Shown here: piece after piece, positions 25,079 to 34,238 of the stretch
How positions within the stretch are numbered: position 1 is the first letter of the stretch
Layout of the letters: each line of letters begins with the position of its first letter
Assembly: GCA_934202005.1 (NCBI GenBank)
Contig: CAKPXP010000015.1
Span: forward strand, 1 to 50,114
DNA length: 50,114 nt
DNA from: an uncultured Selenomonas sp.
GTDB taxonomy: Bacteria > Bacillota > Negativicutes > Selenomonadales > Selenomonadaceae
Direction of reading: 5' to 3'
The notes under the pieces: generated by a model
Database searches by the model: none
Told to the model about the DNA's origin: nothing
Seen by the model: only the letters and a program-made list of their open reading frames with translations
Program-made: the position numbers and the translations under genes

Positions 25079-25165
25079 AGTCGAGAAATCGACCTACTCA
25101 AAAGCACTTATTTTATTTGTTCTTGCTTTTCTATCCGCCGGATGCGTTGCATCCGGTCTTTTTTT
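25079..25165 (+). ncRNA. Candidate small RNA of about 87 nt
   Basis: Starting about 7 nt after the TATAAT box, the transcript would open with GTCGA-GAAA-TCGAC, a perfect stem with a GNRA tetraloop (25080-25093). A 44-nt U-rich single-stranded stretch follows, and the RNA ends with CCGGATGC-GTT-GCATCCGG and TCTTTTTTT. That is the build of a stand-alone Hfq-type regulatory RNA. An ATG at 25071 falls inside the -10 box, so the frame read from it (MKPVEKS...) cannot be translated from this promoter. No known RNA family is recognised. Confidence 0.65.
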
Positions 25166-25205
25166 GCCGCAGCATCAGGAAATCCCTAACGCATGCGGCG
25201 CTTCC

Positions 25206-25649
25206 TCAGGGAACGAGCACCGCCGTGTCCCCCGCTGTCGCCTCATCGCTCACTGCGGGCGGCAAAACGCCGTGCGGCAGGTCATCGTAGATGAAATCGA
25301 CGATCTCCTTCATCGGGGAATAGATGCCGTAGGGATGCACCGCCGTCTCCGCGCCGCCCGCGGAGAGAACCTCCTTCGTGTCGTAGCACAGCACCTGCGA
25401 GGAGAGGATCTGATAGACGCCTCTTCCCCGGTCGAAATGCATCGTGTAGCAGAACATGCGGTTCCTGTCCGCCTTGATGACGGCGATCGTCGCGTCGCAG
25501 GCCGCTACGCTCTCGTAGCTGACCGAGCTCGCGTCCACATAATAGCCCGTATAGCCGTTCGCGTCCACAAACCTCATATCCGAGGCAAAACAGGAGCTGG
25601 CCCAGAGCAGGCACGCCGCAAAAAGCACCAAGATCCGCCGGTAATTCAT
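25206..25649 (-). CDS. Small exported protein, unknown function
   Basis: A 147-aa protein with a signal peptide (RRILVLFAACLLWASSCFA). The mature part begins SDMRFVDANGYTGYYVDASS and contains CDATIAVIKADRNRMFCYTM, resembling small periplasmic or surface proteins of unknown role found in Negativicutes. Two or three cysteines in the mature part could form a disulfide. It has its own promoter and convergent ends with the candidate small RNA. Confidence 0.7.
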   Translation of the reverse strand: MNYRRILVLFAACLLWASSCFASDMRFVDANGYTGYYVDASSVSYESVAACDATIAVIKADRNRMFCYTMHFDRGRGVYQILSSQVLCYDTKEVLSAGGAETAVHPYGIYSPMKEIVDFIYDDLPHGVLPPAVSDEATAGDTAVLVP

Positions 25650-25721
25650 CTTGCTTGCACACCCTCATTCAAAACGTTCAGGATGGGAATCTCCCATCCC
25701 TGCTGTCAAACAATCTAATCC

Positions 25722-25751
25722 ATTCTACGTCACACGCGAGGAGATTGTCAA
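25722..25751 (-). promoter_or_regulatory. Promoter of the 147-aa exported protein
   Basis: Leftward TTGACA (25746-25751), 18 bp, TAGAAT (25722-25727). A GGATGGGA/TCCCATCC hairpin (25680-25699) lies in the leader between the promoter and the start codon. Confidence 0.65.
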
Positions 25752-25755
25752 CCTG

Positions 25756-26205
25756 TCACTTCGCGAGCTGCGCGCGCACGAGCTGGTTCACGAGCTTGCC
25801 GTCCGCGCGGCCCTTGACCTTCGGCATGAGCGCGCCCATGACCTTGCCCATGTCTTTGGGCTCCTTCGCCCCCGTCTTCTCGACGGCCTCAGCGACGAGC
25901 GCGCGCACCTCCTCCTCAGAGAGCTGCGCGGGCAAATATTTCATGAGCACGTCGATCTCCGCCTGCGTCTTCTCCACGAGATCCGTGCGGCCGCCCTTCT
26001 CGAACTCCTCGATGGAGTCCTTGCGCATCTTGACTTCCTTGCTGAGGACGCCGATGACGCCCTCGTCGTCAAGCTCCGTATGACCGCCGTCGATCTCCGC
26101 CTGACGGATGGCGCCGCGCGCCGAGCGGATGACGGTGAGGCGCTCCTTCTCATGCGCCTTCATGGCCTCTTTCATATCTCTTGTGAGCTGTTCCTTGATA
26201 GACAT
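25756..26205 (-). CDS. yqeY: GatB/YqeY domain protein
   Basis: A 149-aa YqeY protein (MSIKEQLTRDMKEAMKAHEK, IRSARGAIRQAEI, MKYLPAQLSEEEV, ending with MGALMPKVKGRADGKLV). This domain is fused to GatB in the amidotransferase that makes Gln-tRNA. The stand-alone form may help tRNA-dependent amidation, but its exact role is unproven. I use ATG 26205 with GGAGGCAGG upstream. It follows rpsU in the order usual for Firmicutes. Confidence 0.93.
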   Translation of the reverse strand: MSIKEQLTRDMKEAMKAHEKERLTVIRSARGAIRQAEIDGGHTELDDEGVIGVLSKEVKMRKDSIEEFEKGGRTDLVEKTQAEIDVLMKYLPAQLSEEEVRALVAEAVEKTGAKEPKDMGKVMGALMPKVKGRADGKLVNQLVRAQLAK

Positions 26206-26247
26206 ATGCCTGCCTCCATATTCATCGCGCCGCGCCCTGCGCGGCGC

Positions 26248-26280
26248 ATAAAAACACGGCGCCTGCATGTGCAGGCGCCG
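26248..26280 (-). terminator. Terminator between rpsU and yqeY
   Basis: Leftward CGGCGCCTGCA-CA-TGCAGGCGCCG, a perfect 11-bp stem, then TGTTTTTAT. A second GC-rich hairpin follows before yqeY. Confidence 0.85.
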
Positions 26281-26298
26281 CTTCCATACCTAGGCGTT

Positions 26299-26481
26299 TC
26301 AGCCTCTGTATTTGCGTTTACGAGCTGCCTCGGATTTCTTCTTGCGGCGAACGCTCGGTTTCTCGTAATGTTCACGTTTGCGTACCTCAGCGAGCGTACC
26401 AGCTTTCTGGGACATGCGCTTGAAGCGGCGGAGAGCACTATCGATCGATTCGTTTTTACCAACTTTGATTTCGTTTGCCAT
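26299..26481 (-). CDS. rpsU: 30S ribosomal protein S21
   Basis: A 60-aa bS21 protein. Basic sequence [20 protein letters not shown], then [20 protein letters not shown] and the C-terminal RKYRG, are diagnostic. It binds the small subunit near the anti-Shine-Dalgarno region. The start at 26481 has a strong GGAGG site. The longer frame to 26529 is not used. Confidence 0.97.
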   Translation of the reverse strand: MANEIKVGKNESIDSALRRFKRMSQKAGTLAEVRKREHYEKPSVRRKKKSEAARKRKYRG

Positions 26482-26537
26482 TTGTTTCCCCCCCTCCACT
26501 TGACGTAGGTCAGTTACCGCAGTAACCATACCGTAGT

Positions 26538-26567
26538 ATTATAACGGAAAGCACCGGCCCATGTCAA
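26538..26567 (-). promoter_or_regulatory. Promoter of rpsU
   Basis: Leftward TTGACA (26562-26567), 18 bp, TATAAT (26538-26543), both perfect consensus boxes. Confidence 0.82.
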
Positions 26568-26629
26568 TAGGTTTCTTCTTCCGGCGGCCTTCAAAGGGAG
26601 CGCGCCGCCGGACTGGCAAACGGATGCCG

Positions 26630-26977
26630 TCAGCCTGGCGGCCACTGCATGGAACGCCCGCCGAGGAGGTGGAAATGCAGATGCTTCACGCTCTGCCCGC
26701 CTTCCTCGCCCGTATTGGCGACGACGCGGAATCCCTTCTCCGCCACGCCGAGCTCGCGCGCGAGCTGCGGCACGACATCCGCGAGGATATGGCCGACGAG
26801 CGCCTTGTCCTCGTCCGTGAGCGCGAGGAGGCTCTCGATGTGCTTCTTCGGAATCACGAGCACATGCACAGGCGCCTGCGGCTCGAGGTCCTTGAACGCG
26901 ACGACCGTCTCGTCCTCATAGACGAGGCTCGACGGGATCTCCTTACGCGCGATCTTGCAAAAGATACAATCTGCCAT
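26630..26977 (-). CDS. HIT-family nucleotide-binding protein
   Basis: A 115-aa histidine-triad protein of the Hint/PKCI type (ADCIFCKIARKEIPSSLVYE at the start, with the CxxC zinc pair, and HLHFHLLGGR with the HxHxHxx active site). It hydrolyses purine nucleoside phosphoramidates. ATG 26977 has GGAAGGAGGTG upstream. It lies between mtaB and rpsU, as in many Firmicutes. Confidence 0.95.
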   Translation of the reverse strand: MADCIFCKIARKEIPSSLVYEDETVVAFKDLEPQAPVHVLVIPKKHIESLLALTDEDKALVGHILADVVPQLARELGVAEKGFRVVANTGEEGGQSVKHLHFHLLGGRSMQWPPG

Positions 26978-27148
26978 CTTCGTCACCTCCTTCCGCCGAG
27001 GCCAGCCGCCAAGACTGCGCGCGGCACCAGATGGATCCATGCCCCGCGTCAGCGCGGCGCGCACCTGCGCGCCCGCGGCTTCCCCGTATTTCTTCCGAAT
27101 ACCGATAGTATTCGCCAGAGCGCGGGCGAAACCCTCCCCCGCATGAAA

Positions 27149-28453
27149 TTATTTTTCCACGCGCACGACACTGCCCCAGACGCCGTCGCGGTAGAGGCGC
27201 TCGAGACGCACGGCGGCGAGCGTGCCGCTCGGCAGGTCGTCCGCCACGTAGACGCGGATATAGTTGTCCGTGAGCCCGTCCGTCACGCCGTCCGCGCGCG
27301 TCTCAAAGAGCACGCGCAGCGTCTCGCCGAGGAACGACTGCTCGAAGGCGGCGGTCTTTTCCCGCGCGAGCGCCTGCATGCGGTGGACGCGCTCCTTCTT
27401 CACCGGCTCCGGCACCTGATCCGCCATGCGTGCGGCAGGCGTGCCCGTACGGCGCGAGTACGGGAACACATGCATGCGCGAGAACCCCAGGCGCGCGACG
27501 AACGCGAGGCTCTCCGCGAACATCTCCTCCGTCTCGCCCGGGAAGCCGACGATGATGTCCGTCGAGATCGCGATGCCCGGCACCTCGCGGCGCACGCCCT
27601 CGATGAGGCGCGAAAACTCCGCCGTGTCATAGTGGCGGTTCATCGCGCGCAGCACGGAGTCCGAGCCGGCCTGCAGCGGCAGATGGAGATGCGCACAGAA
27701 GCGCTCGTCCTCGCGGATCAGCGCGAAGAGCTCCGGCGAGAGCTCGAGCGACTCGAGCGAGCCGAGCCGCAGGCGCCGCAGCCCCGCCACGGAGAGCACC
27801 TCGCGGCAAGCGTCCGCGAGCGTGACCTCGCCGCCGAGGTCGCGCCCGTAGGCGCCGAGGTGGATGCCCGTCAGGACGATCTCGTGGAACCCCGCCCGCA
27901 CGAGCTTCTCCGCCTCCGCGCGGATATGGCTGAGCGCGCGCGACTTCACGGGGCCGCGCGCATAGGGGATGATGCAGTACGAGCAGAAATTCTCGCAGCC
28001 GTCCTCGATCTTGAGGAACGCGCGCGTGCGCTGCGGGCTGTCGTAGAGCGGGATGTCCTCGAACGTATGCGCCTGCATGATGTCGCCGACGCCGTCGAGG
28101 ATACCGTCCTCGCGCAGCGCGCGCTCGACATAGTCGACGATCTGCGCGCGCTCCTTCGTGCCGAGCACGACGCGTACGCCCTCGATGGCCTTGATCTCCT
28201 CCGGCGCGACCTGCGCGTAGCAGCCACAGACCGCGATGACGGCGCGCTCGTTCTCGCGATGCGCGCGGCGGATGATCTGGCGGCTCTTGCGGTCGCCGAG
28301 GCTCGTGACCGAGCAAGTATTGATGACGTAGACATCGGCCCGCTCCTCAAACGGCACGACCGTATAGCCCGCGCGCTTGAAAAGCCCCTCCATCGTCTCC
28401 GTCTCGAACTGATTGACCTTGCACCCAAGGGTGGTAAGTGCTACCTTTGGCAA
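27149..28453 (-). CDS. mtaB: tRNA t6A37 methylthiotransferase
   Basis: A 434-aa radical-SAM enzyme that adds the methylthio group to t6A at position 37 of ANN-decoding tRNAs. It has an N-terminal UPF0004 domain with three cysteines (LGCKVNQFE, NTCSVT, CGCYAQ), the radical-SAM cluster CENFCSYCIIPYARGP at about residue 150, and a C-terminal TRAM domain. I prefer the TTG at 28453 (LPKVALTTLGCKV) because AAAGGAAG lies 6 nt upstream. The ATG at 28492 has no ribosome-binding site and adds residues foreign to the family. Confidence 0.93.
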   Translation of the reverse strand: MPKVALTTLGCKVNQFETETMEGLFKRAGYTVVPFEERADVYVINTCSVTSLGDRKSRQIIRRAHRENERAVIAVCGCYAQVAPEEIKAIEGVRVVLGTKERAQIVDYVERALREDGILDGVGDIMQAHTFEDIPLYDSPQRTRAFLKIEDGCENFCSYCIIPYARGPVKSRALSHIRAEAEKLVRAGFHEIVLTGIHLGAYGRDLGGEVTLADACREVLSVAGLRRLRLGSLESLELSPELFALIREDERFCAHLHLPLQAGSDSVLRAMNRHYDTAEFSRLIEGVRREVPGIAISTDIIVGFPGETEEMFAESLAFVARLGFSRMHVFPYSRRTGTPAARMADQVPEPVKKERVHRMQALAREKTAAFEQSFLGETLRVLFETRADGVTDGLTDNYIRVYVADDLPSGTLAAVRLERLYRDGVWGSVVRVEK

Positions 28454-28538
28454 ATTTTTCTTCCTTTCTAAATAGAGCGCAAGACAACGCATCCCAGAGG
28501 AGATGCGCCGCCCCGCTGACCTGCGCGAAGCGCCCGCC

Positions 28539-29312
28539 TCACGCCTCGCCAGTCAGGGAGACCGCCTCGCTGCCAAGATCCCCCCGCTCATACTGCACGA
28601 TGCTCATCGCGGCGACGGCCGCTGTCTCCGCACGCAGGATGCGCGGCCCGAGCGTGACGCTCACGCCGCCAGCGCGCGTGATGGCCTCAGCCTCCGCGAG
28701 CGTGAAGCCGCCCTCCGGCCCGACGAGCAGCGTGATCTCGCGCACGGACGCGGGGAGCGCGCGCAGCGCCGCCTGCATCGGCTGGCGCTCCTCATTCTCA
28801 TAGCAGAAGAGCAGCGCCGCATCCGCGCGCGCGGCCCGCGCCGCCAGCCAGTCCGTAAGAGGCTCGATCGGCCGCACGGCGGGCAGGCGCGTGCGCCCGC
28901 ACTGCTTCGCGGCCTCGTCGGCGATCTTCTGCCAGCGCTTCTCCTTGGCCGCGGCCTTTTTCGCGTCGTAGCGCACGACGCTGTTGCGGCTCGCGAGCGG
29001 CTGGACGGCGACGGCGCCGAGCTCGACGGCCTTCTGCACGATGAACTCGAGCTTGTCGCCCTTTGGCAGGCACTGCGCGAGCACGAGCGAGAGCGGCGAC
29101 TCCGTATCGGCCGCGAGGCGCTCTATGAGGCGCATCGTCACCGTGTCCGCCGTAAATCCCGTGAGCTCCATGCGCGCGACCTGCCCCGCATCGTCGACGA
29201 GCACGACCTCATCGCCCGCCTTCGCGCGCATCGCGTAGAGCAGATGATGCGCGTCATCGCCCGCGAGCGTAACCACCGGCGCGAGCAGCCCCTTGAGGAA
29301 CAGCCGTCTCAT
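28539..29312 (-). CDS. rsmE: 16S rRNA m3U1498 methyltransferase
   Basis: A 257-aa SPOUT methyltransferase. It has the N-terminal PUA-like part (MRRLFLKG, LYAMRAKAGDEVVLVDDAGQ) and the SAM-binding knot LLVGPEGGFTLAEAE near residue 195, then LGPRILRAETA. It methylates U1498 of 16S rRNA. The ATG overlaps the prmA stop by 4 bp. Confidence 0.94.
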   Translation of the reverse strand: MRRLFLKGLLAPVVTLAGDDAHHLLYAMRAKAGDEVVLVDDAGQVARMELTGFTADTVTMRLIERLAADTESPLSLVLAQCLPKGDKLEFIVQKAVELGAVAVQPLASRNSVVRYDAKKAAAKEKRWQKIADEAAKQCGRTRLPAVRPIEPLTDWLAARAARADAALLFCYENEERQPMQAALRALPASVREITLLVGPEGGFTLAEAEAITRAGGVSVTLGPRILRAETAAVAAMSIVQYERGDLGSEAVSLTGEA

Positions 29313-30247
29313 ACGTTCCCTCCCGCGCGGATCACGAGCGCCGCCCAGCCGGCGTCCTCCATCACCTGCTCGACGACGAGCCCATGCGCGGCGGCAGCCG
29401 CCTCAACCTCCGCGAGGCGCTCGTCGATGATGCCAGACGCGAGCAGACGCCCGCCCGGCGCGAGATGATCCGCGAGCTCATCGAAGAGCCGCAGGATGAT
29501 GTCCGCGATGATGTTCGCCGCGATGAGATTGGCCGCACCGGTGAAGCCCTGCAGGAGGTCGGAGACGCCGGTCGAGACGACCGCCTCGACGCCGTTTTCC
29601 CGCACGTTCTTCGCCGCGACAGCCGCCGCAGGACGCGCGTAGTCCATCGCGACGACCTCGCGCGCGCCGAGCTTCGCCGCTGCGATGGCGAGCACGCCAG
29701 AGCCCGTGCCCACATCGAACACGCGCATGCCGGGCCGCACGAGCGTCTCGAGCGCGCGCAGGCACATCGCCGTCGTCGGATGCGTGCCCGTGCCGAACGC
29801 CGACTCGGGATCGAGCCGGAGAACGATGTCTTCCGGCTGCGCTTCATACGTCTCCCAGGTCGGCTGGATCACGATGCGCTCCCCCACGCGCTGCGTATGG
29901 AAATACGCCTTCCAATTATTCTCCCAGTCCGCGTCGGAGACATGGCGCACAAGAGGCGCGCACGCCGCCGCGTCGAAGCCATCGGCGCACGCGAGCCGCG
30001 CAATCCCATCGCGAAGCTCCGCAAGGCGCGCCGTGAGATCTTCGTCCTCCGGCAGATACGCCTTCACGACGACCGGCTCCTCCGCCTGCGGCGGCGCGGC
30101 CTCCCTGCCCTCCGCCTGCGCGAGATATTGCCGCTCCTCCTCCGGATCCTCGTAGACGACGCCCCCCGCGCTCACATCGAGCAGCGCCTGCGCGATAAGC
30201 TCCATCTCCTCATGCGTCGTCCGCAAACTGATTTCCGCCCAATCCAA
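29309..30247 (-). CDS. prmA: Ribosomal protein L11 methyltransferase
   Basis: A 312-aa class-I SAM methyltransferase that trimethylates L11. It shows DPESAFGTGTHPTTAMCLRA, the SAM loop FDVGTGSGVLAIAAAKLG, and NIIADII near the end. I take the TTG at 30247 (LDWAEISL) as the start because AAGGAAGGA lies 6 nt upstream and the size then equals the family norm. The frame to 30310 would add 21 residues. First gene of the prmA-rsmE-mtaB-HIT transcript. Confidence 0.94.
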   Translation of the reverse strand: MDWAEISLRTTHEEMELIAQALLDVSAGGVVYEDPEEERQYLAQAEGREAAPPQAEEPVVVKAYLPEDEDLTARLAELRDGIARLACADGFDAAACAPLVRHVSDADWENNWKAYFHTQRVGERIVIQPTWETYEAQPEDIVLRLDPESAFGTGTHPTTAMCLRALETLVRPGMRVFDVGTGSGVLAIAAAKLGAREVVAMDYARPAAAVAAKNVRENGVEAVVSTGVSDLLQGFTGAANLIAANIIADIILRLFDELADHLAPGGRLLASGIIDERLAEVEAAAAAHGLVVEQVMEDAGWAALVIRAGGNV

Positions 30248-30324
30248 AAAAATCCTTCCTTTCCGCACGGCATCCAAGCCATCCTGCATCCTTCTCGAGG
30301 TTTCCCACATCGGTTTGTTTTCCT

Positions 30325-30353
30325 ATCATATCATAGAGCCCCGCGCCGTGCAA
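30325..30353 (-). promoter_or_regulatory. Promoter of the prmA operon
   Basis: Leftward TTGCAC (30348-30353), 17 bp, TATGAT (30325-30330). Confidence 0.65.
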
Positions 30354-30497
30354 AACTCTCCTGGCCGCCGCGCGCCTTTTTTGTTGATCGTTCCCTTTCC
30401 GGGCAATTTCGTGCAAAGCGCATTTTTCTTCAAAGACCAAGACAACCGATTCGAACGGATATACTAATGGATTACAAAATTATTTTCTTCATATATC

Positions 30498-30526
30498 TTG
30501 ACATTCCCACGCCGTTTCATTACAGT
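30498..30526 (+). promoter_or_regulatory. Promoter of the chemoreceptor gene
   Basis: TTGACA (30498-30503), 17 bp, TACAGT (30521-30526), with a leader of about 105 nt. I saw no convincing sigma-28 site, which would be usual for chemotaxis genes. Confidence 0.55.
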
Positions 30527-30637
30527 AGACGCATAGGGATACTTTGGGATATTGATTCATGTTGTATGGGGAACCGCTGAGGAAACGACACGACGCTCTG
30601 GAAGCGGTCCCGCAATGAATATAGGAGTGATGTAAGT

Positions 30638-32365
30638 ATGAAGGGAATGACCATTGTCAAAAAATCGACCTGCGGCTATCTGCTGCTGATTGCGTTCTTC
30701 ATCCTCTTTGGCATCTACGCGCTCTATTCCGGCGCGAAGATCAAACAGGATGCGGGCGTCGTCAAGGCCTGGTCGGACAATTTCAGAATCATCAGCGATA
30801 TGTCTGACAGCCTGAACTCCGCGCGCCTCAAGGCGTCGATGATCTTCATCACCGACGACCCGGCCAAGCTGGCGCAGCTTCGCAAGGAGTTCAATGACTC
30901 TAAGGCCGAATTCCAGAAGAACCTCGATCTCGCCGATCAATGGGTGGCTACGCACGAATTCACAAAATCCGAGAGCAAGGAAAGGGCCGAGGCCACGCTG
31001 CAGACGATAAAGGAGAACTGGAACGCCTATCAGGACGCCTCGAAGAAAACGCTCGACCTCTATAATGCGGGCAAAAATGAAGAAGCAGCGGACAGCTTTG
31101 AAAATGTCGCGCGTCCCTCCTTCCTGAATATTCAGAAGACCATCTTCGAGGAGAAAGACTTCTCCGCGGATCAAATCGACAAGTTCGACAACGAGGCCAA
31201 TGCGACCTACGCGCGCATCCGCACGACGACGATCATCGTGCTCGTGCTCGTCCTCCTCATCACCATCGGCGTCGTGCTCTATCTCATGCGGGAAATCAAA
31301 TCCGGCGTCAACGCCGTCCTCAAGGGCGCCAAGGAGGGCGAGGCGCGCAACCTCGCCTATCGCATCCCCGAGGATCGCACTGATGAGTTCGGCATCATCG
31401 CCGTCTCCTTCAACCACATGTTCGAGGAGATCCACGACATGACGAAGGAAATTCAAGCGTCCGCCGACGTCGTCGGCCAGTCTGCGAGCCAGCTCACCGA
31501 GACGGCGGAGCAGTCCGCCGAGGCGACGCAGAGCATCGCGCAGTCCATCACGGAGGTCGCTGGCTCCACGCAGGAGCAGATGGACTATGTGACCAAGACG
31601 AAGGAGGAGGTCGACGCCTTTTCCGAGGGCGTCGGCAAGTCCCTCGATACGATGAACACCATCCGCAGCCACGTCGAGATCACGACGCAGATGACGCAGG
31701 AGGGCGGCAAGCTCGTACAGGCGACCGTCGAGCAGATGCACTCCATCGCGGACACGGTCGAGCACTCGAGCGCGGTCATCGAGAAGCTCGGCGAACGCTC
31801 GAAAGAGATCGGCGCCATCATCGACACCATCTCCGGCATCGCCGAACAGACGAATCTGCTCGCGCTCAACGCGGCCATCGAAGCGGCGCGCGCGGGCGAG
31901 CACGGCCGCGGCTTCTCCGTCGTCGCCGAGGAAGTACGCAAGCTCGCCGAGGAATCGCAGGAGGCCGCGACGAAGATCAGCGACCTCATCGCCGCGATCC
32001 AGAAGGAAACGGGCGCGGCCGTGAGCGCGATGGAGACGGGCCGCGCCGAGGCCGAGAAAGGACGCGCGAACGTCCAGTCGACAGGCGAGGGCTTCAAGGC
32101 CATCATGGAGCGCATCGAGGGCATCCATAGCGACACACAGCTCATCATGGGTACGATGCAGAACATCGACGAGAGCGGCAAGAAGATCGTCGGCTACACC
32201 GACAACATCCACGGCAGCTCGCAGAAGATCTCCTCGAGCACCGAGACCGTCTCGGCTGCCGCCGAGGAGCAGTCCGCAGGCATGGAGGAGATCGCCGCAG
32301 GCTCCCGCCAGCTCGCCGAACAGGCGCAGAAGCTCAAGGACGCACTCGGCAAGTTCCGCACCTGA
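30638..32365 (+). CDS. Methyl-accepting chemotaxis protein
   Basis: A 575-aa chemoreceptor. Membrane segment 1 spans residues ~12-30. A four-helix-bundle-type sensor domain (~31-187) is outside, and segment 2 ([20 protein letters not shown]) lies at ~191-210. HAMP and the long cytoplasmic coiled coil follow, with the CheA/CheW tip [19 protein letters not shown] intact. The start has AGGAG about 10 nt upstream. The sensor type binds small molecules in known relatives, but the ligand here is unknown. It has its own promoter and terminator. The 625-residue open frame on the opposite strand is a shadow. Confidence 0.95.
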   Translation: MKGMTIVKKSTCGYLLLIAFFILFGIYALYSGAKIKQDAGVVKAWSDNFRIISDMSDSLNSARLKASMIFITDDPAKLAQLRKEFNDSKAEFQKNLDLADQWVATHEFTKSESKERAEATLQTIKENWNAYQDASKKTLDLYNAGKNEEAADSFENVARPSFLNIQKTIFEEKDFSADQIDKFDNEANATYARIRTTTIIVLVLVLLITIGVVLYLMREIKSGVNAVLKGAKEGEARNLAYRIPEDRTDEFGIIAVSFNHMFEEIHDMTKEIQASADVVGQSASQLTETAEQSAEATQSIAQSITEVAGSTQEQMDYVTKTKEEVDAFSEGVGKSLDTMNTIRSHVEITTQMTQEGGKLVQATVEQMHSIADTVEHSSAVIEKLGERSKEIGAIIDTISGIAEQTNLLALNAAIEAARAGEHGRGFSVVAEEVRKLAEESQEAATKISDLIAAIQKETGAAVSAMETGRAEAEKGRANVQSTGEGFKAIMERIEGIHSDTQLIMGTMQNIDESGKKIVGYTDNIHGSSQKISSSTETVSAAAEEQSAGMEEIAAGSRQLAEQAQKLKDALGKFRT

Positions 32366-32493
32366 GAAACGCACAGGGGCAAACCTCCGCACAGGCCTCT
32401 GCTCCGCGAAAGAGCATCGGCTGCGGCAGCGCACGATTGCACGTTCACGTCATAGAGGGCATGCACAGAAATCGCGGCATCCACGCCGCATGA

Positions 32494-32539
32494 AAACAGG
32501 ACGCCCCGCGAGGCAGAGACCTCGCGGGGCGTCCTGTTT
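32494..32539. terminator. Bidirectional terminator between the chemoreceptor and nagA
   Basis: A perfect 20-bp stem (AAACAGGACGCCCCGCGAGG and its inverse) around a 6-nt loop, with A-rich and T-rich sides, so it can stop both converging genes. Confidence 0.88.
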
Positions 32540-32560
32540 CCTATGCGCGCGGCAGCACTA

Positions 32561-33736
32561 TCAAGCAAACGGCCCGAGCCGCTGCCCGCCGATGATGGTA
32601 TCATAGACCGCGATCTGCTCATCGAAGATGGTGATATCCGCGCGCTTGCCCGGCGTGAGCGAGCCGCGCTCCCCATAGATGCCGAGATCCTCCGCGGGAT
32701 TCTTCGTGACCATCGCGACGGCATCGGCGACGCTCGCGCCCGTGTTCTCCAGGAAAAGCCGCAGGCAGCGATTCATCGTCGCGACGCTGCCCGCGATCGT
32801 GCCGTCCGCGAGCGTCGCGAGCTCTCCCTTCACGAACACCTGCTGCCCGCCGAGCTCCGACGGGCCGTCGCCCATGCCGCAGGCGCGCAAGGCGTCCGTG
32901 ATGAGAATCACGCGGTCCTTCCCCTTCACGCGGTAGGCGAGCCGCTGCGCCATCGGACAGGCGTGCACGTTGTCCGCGATGAGCTCGACATAGGCATCCG
33001 TATCGAACGCCGCGCCGAGTGTGCCCGGCGCGCGGTGGTGGAAGCCCTGCATCGCATCGTAGAGGTGCGTGAAGCGATGCGCGCCACCCATGAGCACGGC
33101 GCGCCGCGCCGTCTCGTAGTCCGCCGCCGTGTGGCCGATGGAGACATGGATGCCCGCGGCGCGGCAGCGCGCGAGGAAGTCGCTCCCCTCCGGGAGTTCC
33201 TCCGGTGCGAGGGTCACGATGCGCACGACATCGGCAAACGGCGCGAGCCGCGCGTAATCCGCGCGCAGGATGTTCTCCTCCGCCTGCGATCCCTTTTTCG
33301 CGGGGCTGATGAACGGCCCCTCCATGTGCGCGCCGAGCACCTGCGCGCCCACGCGCGGCGTCTGCATCGCCGTGCGCACGGCCGTGAGCGCCGCCGCGAT
33401 CTCCTGCCAGGCGCATGTCATCGTCGTCGGCAGGAACGCGGTCACGCCCGTCCGCGGCAGGAACGCCTGCATCGCGCCGAGCGCCTCCTGCGTCGCGTCC
33501 ATCGTATCGCTGCCCTTGCAGCCGTGGATGTGGACATTGAGGAACCCCGGCGCGACATACCGCCCGCCCGCGTCGATGACCTCCTCAGCGGCGATCGCAT
33601 CCCCCGCCGCAAAGTCCGCCTCCGGCATGAGCCCCGCGATGCCGTCCGCATCGTAGAGCAGCACCTGGCCGTCTACGACCTCGAACGCTCCCGCCGCGCC
33701 TGGCACGATGCAGCGGCCATTCCTGATCGCTTTCAT
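32561..33736 (-). CDS. nagA: N-acetylglucosamine-6-phosphate deacetylase
   Basis: A 391-aa amidohydrolase that deacetylates GlcNAc-6-P in amino-sugar recycling. Metal and substrate motifs are present: NVHIHG, GAHMEGPFISP, SIGHTAADYE, THLYDAMQGFHH and ITDALRACGMG. Length is normal. It ends 22 bp after the shared terminator. No nagB neighbour is in the window. The start is ATG 33736 with GGGGAG upstream. Confidence 0.93.
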   Translation of the reverse strand: MKAIRNGRCIVPGAAGAFEVVDGQVLLYDADGIAGLMPEADFAAGDAIAAEEVIDAGGRYVAPGFLNVHIHGCKGSDTMDATQEALGAMQAFLPRTGVTAFLPTTMTCAWQEIAAALTAVRTAMQTPRVGAQVLGAHMEGPFISPAKKGSQAEENILRADYARLAPFADVVRIVTLAPEELPEGSDFLARCRAAGIHVSIGHTAADYETARRAVLMGGAHRFTHLYDAMQGFHHRAPGTLGAAFDTDAYVELIADNVHACPMAQRLAYRVKGKDRVILITDALRACGMGDGPSELGGQQVFVKGELATLADGTIAGSVATMNRCLRLFLENTGASVADAVAMVTKNPAEDLGIYGERGSLTPGKRADITIFDEQIAVYDTIIGGQRLGPFA

Positions 33737-33867
33737 GAATCTTTCTCCCCTTCCGATCTCGCCCCGGCAAACGAGCCGGGCGCACGCGCTGGCTGCAGCA
33801 AAACAGCACGGGACGCCTCTCGCATCTGCGCTTTCCCCACCAGCCGCAAAAAATTCTTCTTAACGCC

Positions 33868-33876
33868 TACATTGTA
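33868..33876 (-). promoter_or_regulatory. Possible extended -10 promoter of nagA
   Basis: Leftward TGGTACAAT about 135 bp before nagA, without a clear -35 box. Confidence 0.4.
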
Positions 33877-33937
33877 CCACATGCACCAAGCACTGGCGGT
33901 GCGGACGATGCCACGTCGGCTGCGCCTTGACAAACTC

Positions 33938-33988
33938 AAAAGCCCTGCGGCCGCTGGAAGTTCCTTCCAGACAGCCACAGGGCTTTCC
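33938..33988 (-). terminator. Terminator of the sucCD operon region
   Basis: AAAGCCCTG / CAGGGCTTT arms enclose an inner hairpin TGGAAG/CTTCCA. It can work leftward (GGGCTTTTGAG). It lies beyond the tandem REP-like units. Confidence 0.65.
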
Positions 33989-34005
33989 TTGCTCTCTTTT
34001 ATCCC

Positions 34006-34223
34006 TTTACTATGTAAATCCCCAAGAGCGCAAGCCGCAGGCGCAGCGTGATTGGCTGGATTTACTGCAAGGACGGGCGCACAATGTCCACGAAGTGGAC
34101 GTTTGTGCGTTGAGTTTACTATGTAAATCCCCAAGAGCGCAAGCCGTAGGCGCAGCGCGATTGGCTGGATTTACTGCAAGGACGGGCGCACAATGTCCAC
34201 AAAGTGGACGTTTGTGCGTTGAG
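34006..34223. repeat. Two tandem copies of a 109-bp REP-like unit
   Basis: Units 34006-34114 and 34115-34223 are nearly identical. Each has outer arms GTAAATCC/GGATTTAC and a second hairpin, CGCACAA-T-GTCCAC-GAA-GTGGAC-GT-TTGTGCG. The same unit recurs at 50015 to the window end, and in degenerate form at 13148-13420. It lies just past the sucD stop, so the hairpins could affect the sucCD mRNA end. Confidence 0.88.
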
Positions 34224-34238
34224 TTTGTTATCTCTATC

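Noticed and set aside
25071..25718. Frame starting MKPVEKS with a lipobox-like LSAGC
   Set aside because: Its ATG lies in the -10 box, a terminator cuts it after about 30 codons, and the rest overlaps the opposite exported-protein gene.
30568..30582. GGAACCGCTGAGG resembling a MITE end
   Set aside because: Only the first 11 bases match and no second end or duplication is found.
30557..32434. 625-residue open frame antisense to the chemoreceptor
   Set aside because: It is Arg/Leu/Asp-rich without domains and mirrors the well-supported chemoreceptor gene in GC-rich DNA.
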